The translations under genes were made by a program, and so were the position numbers. Below the pieces are notes generated by a model, which saw nothing but the letters and a program-made list of their open reading frames with translations, was not told the DNA's origin and ran no database searches. Shown piece by piece: positions 56,789 to 64,000 of a stretch of DNA of 64,000 nt; the stretch's first letter is position 1, and each line of letters begins with the position of its first letter. The DNA comes from Pseudomonadota bacterium (GTDB lineage Bacteria > Cyanobacteriota > Vampirovibrionia > Obscuribacterales > Obscuribacteraceae), in contig JAJPGY010000012.1 in NCBI GenBank assembly GCA_021325555.1, forward strand, positions 124,001 to 188,000, in the 5' to 3' direction.

Positions 56789-57345
56789 GACGTTGTCTCC
56801 TTACTGCATTCGAGGTCAGGCTTTTGAGGCACCTGACTGCAGGTGGATTTGGATAGGCGCGAGCCAGCCGCGAGCCGAAGCAAGGGCATGGGTGACGCGC
56901 CAGGTCCACAGCGAAACACGCAACCCCAATGGGCCGACATCACCCCAACCTGCCGGATTGGTGGGTGAAACTAGGCAAAGGCTGCGGGCTGGTGGGGATA
57001 GGCTGTGAAGTAGAAACCTGACAAGAAGTGTGAAGGGAAAAGCAGGCCTTAACGTTAGATACTTATTCCGCCCGAAGCAAGATTTCCTTTATCTTCTCCG
57101 AAAGATGTCATATGGCCTCGATCTATCATGATTTGAGCTCTGATAGACAACCACGATCAGGTGGGAACCCCTCAGGTGGGCGAATACGGGAATATTTTTG
57201 GGGGATTGATTCGCCCCTGTCGCCGGATTAGAAGATCCCAAAATGCCCGTCACAACCATGCTTGATAGATAGCGCAGCTTGGTAAACGATTGTGAATTTG
57301 CCGATTTCAAGTGCCGGCAGGGGGCGAACGGCGCAAGGGCGTGTA
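56789..57345. other. Intergenic region upstream of the phosphoesterase cassette
   Basis: About 560 bases; the part from 57040 to 57300 is clearly richer in A+T than the surroundings and should hold the leftward cassette promoter. No gene with ribosome site or family match was found. Confidence 0.4.
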
Positions 57346-58272
57346 CTACGGGCGAAACATCGCCTCGCGGGGGTTGGCGTTCCCGGACAGTTCCTGCAAG
57401 CGCATGAACAGCCGTTTTTCCTCGTCGCTCAGGCGCTGGGGCAGGACCACCTCGACGGTGACCAGTTGATCGGCCCCGCCCAGGCCCAGCCCCTTCAGCC
57501 GGTACACGCGCCCCGGCTGGGTCAGCGGTTGAATCTTCATGATCACCTTGCCGGTGGCTGTCGGCACCTCGATCTCGGCTCCCAGCACGGCCTCATAGAC
57601 GGTCACCGGAACCGTAAGCGTGATGTCCCGTCCGAGGACGCCCAGGAACTGGTGCGGCCTGAGCTTGACGCGGAGGATCAGATCGCCGCGGGCGTTGGCC
57701 TGCAGGTCGTACTTTCCGAGCGCCGGCTTGCGCACCTCGGCCTTCTCGTACAACCCGGCGGGCAGCTCCACCTCCTCGATACGCTCGGACATGGTGTAGC
57801 CAAGCCCCCGGCAGTTGGGGCACTGCATGCGCTGCACCGGTTTCAGCCCCTGGCAGCTATCGCAGGGCTTGGGCTCCTCCAGGCGTACCTGCCGGGTGCA
57901 GCCCTTGACTGCTTCCTTGAGCGTCACCTCGATCTCCTGGTCGGTGTCGACCGCCTTCGGCTTTTTCTCTTCTTTGGGACCGCCGCCCACCCCGGTGAAC
58001 TTTGTCCACAGGGCGCGCAGATCCCCTTTCTGGAGATGGGGGGCGCAGTTCTTGTCATACTCGCGCCGCTTCTCGGGGTCCATCAAGACTTCGTAAGCCT
58101 CGCTGAGGTCCCGGAAGGCCTTAATCTGCGAGTCCGGATCCAGCCCGCCCAGGGTGACGTGCGGCCCGTACTTCTGGTAGAGGTCGTTGTAGGCCTCCTG
58201 GATCTCCTGGGTGGTCGCGTCCTGCGAGACGCCCAGGATGTAGTAGTAGTCCTTGTAGGGCGACTTTTCCAT
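57346..58272 (-). CDS. DnaJ-like protein with degenerate J domain (no HPD)
   Basis: The 308-aa protein begins like a J domain (DYYYILGVSQDATTQEIQEAYN; FRDLSEAYEVLMDPEKRREYD), but the HPD tripeptide is replaced by G36-P37-H38. The zinc domain is reduced to two CxxC units (CDSCQGLKP; CPNCRGLGY) instead of four. The C-terminal substrate-binding domains are present (GDLILRVKLRPHQFLGVLGRDI). Without HPD it should not stimulate DnaK ATPase, so it may act as a holdase. It is 87 bases downstream of the ribonucleotide reductase gene on the same strand. Confidence 0.8.
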   Translation of the reverse strand: MEKSPYKDYYYILGVSQDATTQEIQEAYNDLYQKYGPHVTLGGLDPDSQIKAFRDLSEAYEVLMDPEKRREYDKNCAPHLQKGDLRALWTKFTGVGGGPKEEKKPKAVDTDQEIEVTLKEAVKGCTRQVRLEEPKPCDSCQGLKPVQRMQCPNCRGLGYTMSERIEEVELPAGLYEKAEVRKPALGKYDLQANARGDLILRVKLRPHQFLGVLGRDITLTVPVTVYEAVLGAEIEVPTATGKVIMKIQPLTQPGRVYRLKGLGLGGADQLVTVEVVLPQRLSDEEKRLFMRLQELSGNANPREAMFRP

Positions 58273-58359
58273 GATGAGCCAGAGCCGGGCGGAGAATCAC
58301 TTGGTAAGCCAAGGCAAACTTACCTGATTCTATCTCGTTCTGCGCGACTGTGGGAAACT

Positions 58360-61300
58360 TTAGCCGCACTTGGAGTAGCCGCACCCCTGGCAGACCAGAC
58401 AGCCGTCAATCTTGAGCCACTCGCTGCTTCCGCACTTGCAGGCGGAGACCGTCGGGCCCCCGTCCTCCTGGCAATCGCCCCCGCTGGCGGCGGCCAGCTT
58501 GACCATGGTGTAGGTCACCTGCTCGGCGGCTCTGCCGTTGCCGTTCGAGGACTGAGTGCGGCTGAACGTGCGCCGGTATTGCTCGATCGCCTTGGCCAGC
58601 CCGTCGCACGGCGACTGAATCACGTGGGATTTTTCCTCGTTGGCGAACTTGAAGAAGGCAGGATATCCGGACTGGATGTTGACCAGCTGGCGAATCACGG
58701 CCCGCTCGGCCCTGGCCCGCTCCTGCTCGCCGAACTCGGCGGCGTATTGCAGGAAGGCGGAGGCCAGGCGGCCTACCGCCTCGAATAGCCCGGACTCGAT
58801 CGCCCCCGGTTTGCCCATGCGGGCGTAGACCTCGATGAGCTCGCCGGGCCGCGACGCCTCGTGGTTGAGGCTGACGTGGAGCGTGGAGCCGCCCTCGGGC
58901 GAGCCGACGCGCACCTTGTAGGTGACGCCCGCGGTCTCGTCGATGGTGATGTTGCGCCGTTCCTGGTGCCCCACCAGCGTCAGCAGGTCGACGTCGCCTT
59001 CGTAGTCCTCGCGGGCGATCTTCTCGACCGGCTGGCTCAGGCGGCTGCCGTCCGGGTAGAAGGTGATGTCCTTCACCCCCAGCCGCCAGGAGAGTATGGC
59101 CGCGTCGTGCACCGCCTGCTCGCTCATGTCGAGCGGGATCGAGCAGGTGTTGGACACCGAGTTGAAGGCTTCCGGATACTCGCCGGCCCCGCGATGGACG
59201 GCGGAAAGGTGGCGGATGTAGGCCTCCGGCTCGACCTCGATGCGGACGGGGAAGGCTTTCTGCACGGCGGCGGGGATCTCCGCCAGCCCCCGGCAGGACT
59301 TGTGGTTGGCCCTTATCTTCTGCATGAGGGCGTTTTGGCCCTCCTCGGTTTCGGGCCAGGCGTTGTATTTCTGCATGAGCTCGCGGAAGCCCGGGGCCAC
59401 GAAGTCGACGTAGCGCGAGCGGACCTTGCGCGAGAAAACGATGCCGTTGTGGGGGTCCACACCCCAGCTCGTCTGCATGGCCTGGGCAAGCGTGCCGGTG
59501 GGCGCGTTGTTGGTCATGCAGCTGTTGCGCACGCGCAGGCCCCTTTTCTGGAAGCGGCTGCCTTCCCAGAGCGGGTAGACCCCGCGCTCCTTGGCCAGCT
59601 CGATCGAGGCTTCGACGGAGGCGCGGGTGTATTCGCGATAGAGCTCCTCGGTGGCCGCAAGACCTTCCTGGGAGCCAAACTCCAGCTCAAGCCGGGAGAG
59701 GAACTCGGCGATGCCGGCGAAACCGCCGCCGTTGCGGCGCTCGAGCCTGGCCGTCATGTTCTGGGCCGGAATCGGATACCAGCTCACGTCCGTGACGTTG
59801 TCCATGAAGCGCTGCTGCACGCGGGCGACCGTCCTCATCGCCTGCATGTTGTAGCTGCCGTCCGGATTCCAGAAGTCGCGGTGCGCCGCGTGCAGCGAGG
59901 ATAGGTTGCAGTTGCCCATGTAGGTGCGGCCGTCGCGACCGGGACCGGCAGGCAGGAACTGCTCGCCGCACGGATTGCAGGTGTTCAGGTCGTAGGCGTG
60001 CGGGTTGGCGTTGCCGGCGTTGATCGTCTCGTAGAAGGCCAGCCCCGGCTCGCCGGATGTCTTCATGCCCTCGACTATGCGCGCGAAGACCTCCGGCGCG
60101 TAGAAGTGGCCGCGCACGCGCACGCTGCGATCGGTGATCTCGACCACCGCGTTGGCCAGCTTGCGGGCCGCCTCGAGGGCCTCCGGGTAGCGGGCGACAT
60201 CGACCGAGTATTCCTCGTAAATGTTCTCCTTGGTCAGCCGGTTGACCTTCACCTGCCTGGTTTTGGCATCCAGCACCGGCCGGCGCGGATCGTACACCGG
60301 GCCGTCCCAGATCTGCCCGGCGAAGCTGGTGGGATAGAAGCGCTTCTCGACCACCGCCTCCATGAAGCCGGGCATGGCGAGCACGGTTACGTTAGTGTTT
60401 TTCAGGTAGTTCTGCCGCTCGACGTACTGCGCGTAGAGCTCTCCATAGCGCTTCTCGGCTTCGGCGACCAGGCGCCGCTTGTAGTCCATCGCGCTCTCGC
60501 CGGGCTCCTGCCGCATCTCGGCCTGAACCTCGCGGTAGACGCCGGAGAGCTTGGGCGGCGGGATCAGCTTCTTCTTCTCGATGAAAAAGAGGATGTCCGG
60601 GTGATCCGAGTTGCGCAGCTCGATGAGCGCGCCGCCGCGCCGGCCGCCCTGGGCGACGGCTTCCACGGCCTTGGCGATTGTCTTTTCATAGAAGCGATCC
60701 GGCCCGGAGGCGGCGGCGCCGTTTGAGATCACCGACGACCACGGGCGCAGGCTGGAGGTGTTCAAACCCATTCCCATAGCCGCTTTAGCTGCCAGGGCCT
60801 CGATCTTGGCCGTCTCCTGGATCCCTTCCAGGCTGTCGATCACATAAGCGACGCCGCAGGCGGCCAGGCAGCCGCGCCCGCGCAGCTCAGCTGCCAGCCG
60901 GCCCATCTCGACCTCATGCTCGGAGAGACCCTCGGTGTCTTTCCGCAGGTAAGCAAGCCTCAACTGCTCTGACCGGAGCCAGATGTCCTCTTCCTTGAGT
61001 TTGGCGAGGGTGCCGTGCGCCCAGTACTGGAGCACCTGCAGGGAGACGGCCGGGTCGGCGTTGATGTTGGCCGGCGTGTTGGCCCAGAAGCGCTGGTTGC
61101 CGATGTTGTCGGCAAAGAGCTTTTTCCACTGTTTGACCCGGGCGTGCTCGACGGCCTCTGACAGCGTCATCTCTATCAGCTCGGACGGGCTCACCGCATA
61201 CTTCAACTCCGCGAGCGCCACCGCCTGCGCCACCCGATGAATGATCTCGCTGACCGACTCCACCGGCTGGCCGGTCGTGCTGTCGCGCTTGCCGTAAAGC

Positions 61301-61419
61301 CCGACAAGCGTCTCCTGAGTCGACTCCCAGTAGAGGTGGTTGTAATCCTCCATCAACTGAGCGCTTGTGTCGTGGGCGGCTTCCTCGCGGGTGGCGGAAT
61401 CTTTAGGGAGTGTGTGCAT
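58360..61419 (-). CDS. nrdJ: Class II (adenosylcobalamin-dependent) ribonucleotide reductase
   Basis: The 1019-aa enzyme makes deoxynucleotides using B12. The catalytic triad fits N482, C484 and E486 in NTCNPCGEQ, the redox Cys lies near 184-188 (GRGCLAACG), and the NNAPTGTLAQ block is present. The C-terminus carries a zinc-ribbon-like CKCGSSEW ... CLVCQGCGYSKCG with further Cys for re-reduction. There is no ATP-cone. An insertion at about 295-335 is charged. AAGGA precedes the ATG. I saw no B12 riboswitch or NrdR boxes in the 130 bases upstream. Confidence 0.93.
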   Translation of the reverse strand: MHTLPKDSATREEAAHDTSAQLMEDYNHLYWESTQETLVGLYGKRDSTTGQPVESVSEIIHRVAQAVALAELKYAVSPSELIEMTLSEAVEHARVKQWKKLFADNIGNQRFWANTPANINADPAVSLQVLQYWAHGTLAKLKEEDIWLRSEQLRLAYLRKDTEGLSEHEVEMGRLAAELRGRGCLAACGVAYVIDSLEGIQETAKIEALAAKAAMGMGLNTSSLRPWSSVISNGAAASGPDRFYEKTIAKAVEAVAQGGRRGGALIELRNSDHPDILFFIEKKKLIPPPKLSGVYREVQAEMRQEPGESAMDYKRRLVAEAEKRYGELYAQYVERQNYLKNTNVTVLAMPGFMEAVVEKRFYPTSFAGQIWDGPVYDPRRPVLDAKTRQVKVNRLTKENIYEEYSVDVARYPEALEAARKLANAVVEITDRSVRVRGHFYAPEVFARIVEGMKTSGEPGLAFYETINAGNANPHAYDLNTCNPCGEQFLPAGPGRDGRTYMGNCNLSSLHAAHRDFWNPDGSYNMQAMRTVARVQQRFMDNVTDVSWYPIPAQNMTARLERRNGGGFAGIAEFLSRLELEFGSQEGLAATEELYREYTRASVEASIELAKERGVYPLWEGSRFQKRGLRVRNSCMTNNAPTGTLAQAMQTSWGVDPHNGIVFSRKVRSRYVDFVAPGFRELMQKYNAWPETEEGQNALMQKIRANHKSCRGLAEIPAAVQKAFPVRIEVEPEAYIRHLSAVHRGAGEYPEAFNSVSNTCSIPLDMSEQAVHDAAILSWRLGVKDITFYPDGSRLSQPVEKIAREDYEGDVDLLTLVGHQERRNITIDETAGVTYKVRVGSPEGGSTLHVSLNHEASRPGELIEVYARMGKPGAIESGLFEAVGRLASAFLQYAAEFGEQERARAERAVIRQLVNIQSGYPAFFKFANEEKSHVIQSPCDGLAKAIEQYRRTFSRTQSSNGNGRAAEQVTYTMVKLAAASGGDCQEDGGPTVSACKCGSSEWLKIDGCLVCQGCGYSKCG

Positions 61420-61545
61420 GGGGCGTCCTTTCTAACGACGGTGCGACTGATAATTAATACGAACGCAGACTGGAAAAAGTTCAATCGAATGGCGAACAAA
61501 TATCCGACCGGGCCCAGATCAGCCTCAACAGCGCAAAAACTGCCT

Positions 61546-61857
61546 CTACTGCAGCTCTTGCAGGTCTATATCGGTTGGAAATGCGCCAAGCCAGTCCAAA
61601 TTTTTTGATGGCAGTACGATACTACCGGTGGGGTCGTGAGCGCAATATGTAAATTGAGCGACCAGACCTGTAAGTGTTTCGAAATCGGCATGGGCAGAGG
61701 GTTCAAAGGATTGGTTAAATTCGGTGGACGCCAGAGTGCTTAACCCAGATATAGCGTTGTTTCCAAGCAGTCTGATAATTGAGAAGCCGATCGCGAAAAT
61801 GCTCATGGCGGGAGGCATTTCGGCACTTTCGCTGCCATGGTGCGCATATGCCATCAC
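61546..61857 (-). CDS. Low-GC hypothetical small protein
   Basis: The frame encodes up to 103 aa; a start at 61806 (MSIFAIGFSIIRLLG) gives 86. It has a hydrophobic N-terminal stretch and an acidic C-terminus (WLGAFPTDIDLQELQ). Base composition is near 48% G+C, well below the neighbours, hinting at recent transfer or a non-coding region. No ribosome site is visible. It lies 127 bases upstream of nrdJ on the same strand. Low confidence. Confidence 0.3.
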   Translation of the reverse strand: MMAYAHHGSESAEMPPAMSIFAIGFSIIRLLGNNAISGLSTLASTEFNQSFEPSAHADFETLTGLVAQFTYCAHDPTGSIVLPSKNLDWLGAFPTDIDLQELQ

Positions 61858-61930
61858 GCGCGATGGCGTATACGGTTGCGCGCCATAATGGATAAATCCG
61901 ATATGCTCGCCAGAAGCGGGTTGCCGATAA

Positions 61931-61936
61931 TATACT
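61931..61936 (+). promoter_or_regulatory. Candidate -10 at the ClC gene start
   Basis: TATACT lies one base before the ATG at 61938. If used, transcription would start inside the annotated frame and favour ATG 61974, which has GGTGG eight bases upstream. Confidence 0.35.
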
Positions 61937-61937
61937 C

Positions 61938-63686
61938 ATGAGCGCGGCCGGCGGTTTCCGGTGGTTGATCTATATGCGCTGGCATCTCAAACTTGCGCAC
62001 AGGCTGCAGACGCTCAGGCCAAGAGAGCTGGCCCTTATCGATGCTTGTGTGATCGGGCTGGCCTCCGGCCTGTCCGCCTATCTTCTAAAGGATGGCGCCA
62101 GACTGCTGGGAACCTGGCGGGTCCATGAGGCGGAACGGCTGCCGGCGACGGTGGTGCTGCCGGCCATCGGTCTGGTCGGCGGGCTAATCGCCGGCTGGCT
62201 GGTGGAGAGCGTGGCACCGGAGGCCACGGGCAGCGGCATCCCGCAGGTGAAGGCGGTGCTCGCCCGGCTGCCCGTAAAACTGAATCTGCGCGTGGCCCTG
62301 GTCAAGCTTGCCGGCGGCATCCTGGCGCTGGGCTCCGGCATGCCGCTCGGTCGCGAGGGACCGACGGTGCACGTGGGCGCCGGGCTGGCCTCGCAGCTGA
62401 GCAAGATCACGGTAAGCTCCCCGGAGCGCCGCCGGCAGCTGATCGCGGCCGGCGCCGGTGCCGGGCTGGCGGCCGCTTTCAATGCGCCGATCGCCGGCTT
62501 TCTCTTTGTGCTCGAGGAGCTTCTGCGTGACGTTTCGGCGCAGATGGTCGGGCTGGCGATTGTCGCCTGCTTCGTCGCCGCCGTCGTCTCCCGGTTGATG
62601 GGCGTGCACTCGCTGGATATCCGCTTCAGCGAGATTCCCACGACCAGCTCTTTCTCGCTGGTCGACATCCCCTTTTTCGTATTGCTGGGCGCGGTCTCCG
62701 GCGTTCTCGGGGCGCTGTTCAACAAGCTGCTCATTGCCACCATGCACGTCAACTTTCACCTGATGAAGCTGCCGATGCGCTGGCGTGTGGCGCTGGCCGG
62801 GCTCGTCACCGGGCTTATCGTGGCTCACCTGCCGGCCGCCTTCCGGGACAACGCCGGGTTGAGGGAGATGATCGTCACCGGCGCGGCCGACTGGCGGCTG
62901 GCTGCCGTCGCCTTTGTCGCCCAGTTCGCAATCGTCTTGATCGACTACGGTTCCGGCGCCCCCGGCGGCCTGTTCGGACCGTCGGTGTCGCTTGGTGCCG
63001 GGCTTGGATACCTGATGGGCTCCCTGGAGCAGGGCTTCCTGCCCGCCGCCACGCCGGGCACCTACGCGCTGGTTGGCATGGGCACGTTCTTTACCGCCGT
63101 CTGCCGCGTGCCGATGACCGCGATCGTGATCGTCTTCGAGATGACCCACAACTTCAATATCGTGCTTCCCCTGATGATCGGCTGCGTGGTGTCGTTCTCG
63201 GTGGGCGAGCTGGTCTGCCGGGGATCTATATATGATCGGCTCCTCAAGTTCAGCGGCATCGACCTCGGCAAACGCTCGCCGGCTGCCGAGGCGCTGTCCG
63301 CCATAACCGCGGCCGAGCTCATGCACAAGGAGGTCGTGACGCTCGATGGGACGGCGAGCGTGCAGGAGGCCCTCGAGAAGTTCAAGATCTCCCGGCACAG
63401 GGGCTTCCCGGTGCTTGCCGACGGCAAACTGGCGGGCGTGGTCACCCAGACGGATTTCATCGAGCTCCGCGATCGTGGACTGACCGCCGATGCGCCGGTC
63501 AGCGAGATCATGTCACCGGATCCGGTGACCGTGAAGCCCGACGACAGCCTGGCCGATCTGCTCTACCGGTTTGACGCCGAAAAGCTCACGCTCATCCCGG
63601 TGGTCGACGGGGACAGGCTGGTCGGGATAATCAGCCGCAGCGATATCTTGAACGCGATAGCCGGCGCCATTCGCCAGGCGGAATAG
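61938..63686 (+). CDS. ClC-family chloride channel/antiporter with C-terminal CBS pair
   Basis: The 582-aa protein has the ClC selectivity motifs GSGIPQVK, GREGPTVHVGAGL (gating Glu present) and GSGAPGGLFGPSVSLG, with LEELL after GAGAGLAAAFNAPIAGFLF carrying a Glu at the proton-pathway position. This supports a Cl-/H+ exchanger. Residues from about 455 form two CBS domains (ELMHKEVVTLDGTASVQEAL; IMSPDPVTVKPDDSLADLL) for nucleotide sensing. The start is uncertain: ATG 61938 or ATG 61974. Confidence 0.9.
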   Translation: MSAAGGFRWLIYMRWHLKLAHRLQTLRPRELALIDACVIGLASGLSAYLLKDGARLLGTWRVHEAERLPATVVLPAIGLVGGLIAGWLVESVAPEATGSGIPQVKAVLARLPVKLNLRVALVKLAGGILALGSGMPLGREGPTVHVGAGLASQLSKITVSSPERRRQLIAAGAGAGLAAAFNAPIAGFLFVLEELLRDVSAQMVGLAIVACFVAAVVSRLMGVHSLDIRFSEIPTTSSFSLVDIPFFVLLGAVSGVLGALFNKLLIATMHVNFHLMKLPMRWRVALAGLVTGLIVAHLPAAFRDNAGLREMIVTGAADWRLAAVAFVAQFAIVLIDYGSGAPGGLFGPSVSLGAGLGYLMGSLEQGFLPAATPGTYALVGMGTFFTAVCRVPMTAIVIVFEMTHNFNIVLPLMIGCVVSFSVGELVCRGSIYDRLLKFSGIDLGKRSPAAEALSAITAAELMHKEVVTLDGTASVQEALEKFKISRHRGFPVLADGKLAGVVTQTDFIELRDRGLTADAPVSEIMSPDPVTVKPDDSLADLLYRFDAEKLTLIPVVDGDRLVGIISRSDILNAIAGAIRQAE

Positions 63687-63762
63687 CGGCTCGGCGGCGT
63701 GAGCCCGGCTGCGGCGGGCGGGCGTTCCTGAAATCAAGCCCCGCAAGTTCCCGGCGCGCCTA

Positions 63763-63768
63763 TATAAT
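63763..63768 (+). promoter_or_regulatory. Candidate -10 element for wecB
   Basis: TATAAT sits ten bases before the wecB ATG, so the transcript would have a leader of only about four to five bases. No clear -35. Confidence 0.4.
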
Positions 63769-63778
63769 TAGGACCATC

Positions 63779-64000
63779 ATGAAAAAGCGGGTGATGTGTG
63801 TCTTCGGGACGCGACCCGAGGCGGTGAAGCTGGCCCCGGTGGTGCACGCCATCCGGGACTCTCGCGTCCTCGAGCCGGTGGTGGTGCTGACCGCGCAGCA
63901 CCGGGAGATGCTCGACCAGATGCTCAAGTGGTTCGAGATCGACGCGCACATAGACCTCGATCTCATGCGCCCCAAGCAGTCGCTGGCCGAACTCACGGCC
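63779..64000 (+). CDS. wecB: UDP-N-acetylglucosamine 2-epimerase (partial, 3' end outside window)
   Basis: The 74 visible codons read MKKRVMCVFGTRPEAVKLAP ... VVLTAQHREMLDQML and match the N-terminus of non-hydrolysing UDP-GlcNAc 2-epimerases, including the FGTRPEAVK motif. The enzyme supplies UDP-ManNAc for cell-surface polysaccharide. A short AGGACC precedes the ATG. Confidence 0.88.
   Translation, partial: MKKRVMCVFGTRPEAVKLAPVVHAIRDSRVLEPVVVLTAQHREMLDQMLKWFEIDAHIDLDLMRPKQSLAELTA

Noticed and set aside
57089..57310. 73-codon minus-strand frame upstream of the phosphoesterase cassette
   Set aside because: A+T-rich promoter-like region, no ribosome site, no domain.
61420..61545. Possible B12 riboswitch or NrdR boxes upstream of nrdJ
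   Set aside because: No B12-box-like core and no paired NrdR 16-mers were seen in the available leader.

Overview
This is a compact, GC-rich bacterial chromosome segment (about 62% G+C by eye) with some 57 protein genes on both strands. I see no rRNA, tRNA, CRISPR array, insertion sequence or clear prophage. The lineage cannot be fixed from the sequence alone. A BtpA homologue, a DUF4388 protein, a secreted TonB-C-like protein, a Bat-type VWA operon and small secreted or PH-like proteins suggest a Gram-negative-type cell, possibly of the non-photosynthetic Cyanobacteria/Melainabacteria sphere. That placement is an inference with low to moderate confidence.

Layout. 0-3 kb: tldE-tldD. 3-4.2 kb: a gene-poor stretch with a probable decayed secreted nuclease. 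4.2-9.7 kb: four well-separated plus-strand genes (CCA-adding enzyme, a sedolisin-type peptidase without signal peptide, an S1-repeat protein, a ppGpp-hydrolase-like HD protein), most followed by strong hairpins. 9.9-13.7 kb (minus): a BASS transporter and a three-gene set with two DNA-binding-like proteins. 14-19.3 kb: an HEXXH protein, a DUF2157/GDYXXLXY pair, and a TonB-C/MocR pair. 19.3-21.9 kb: two tandem small-RNA-like units behind arrays of 11-bp repeats, a third array in a divergent promoter region, an orphan antitoxin-like gene coupled to a hydrolase, a zinc-ribbon protein and an OmpR-type regulator. 22-24 kb: proS. 24-32.7 kb: a tight minus-strand operon (GMC oxidoreductase, AGPS-like oxidase, GlpD, a small membrane protein, a purple-acid-phosphatase-like enzyme) divergent from an aldehyde dehydrogenase.

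33-45 kb: a DUF4388 protein, BtpA, and a run of proteostasis or regulatory genes (FtsH-like protease, a possible PD-(D/E)XK-like protein, a stand-alone RapZ C-terminal domain, an RseP-type protease), then an antiporter, two hypotheticals and a deacetylase. 45-50 kb: a GNAT enzyme and a Bat operon (VWA, TPR, VWA, BatD-like) with no MoxR or DUF58 gene beside it. 50-53 kb: ankyrin protein, PfkB kinase, PH-like membrane protein and a hypothetical. 53.5-56.8 kb: a minus-strand cassette of an intact metallophosphoesterase, a HAD-like protein and a second phosphoesterase that has lost its metal ligands. 57-64 kb: a DnaJ-like protein lacking HPD, class II ribonucleotide reductase, a ClC/CBS channel and the start of wecB.

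The strongest candidates for undescribed biology are (1) the tandem RNA units with 11-bp-phased operator arrays at 19.28-19.63 kb, their diverged relative at 20.76 kb and the nearby OmpR-type regulator, and (2) the active/inactive phosphoesterase plus HAD cassette at 53.6-56.8 kb.
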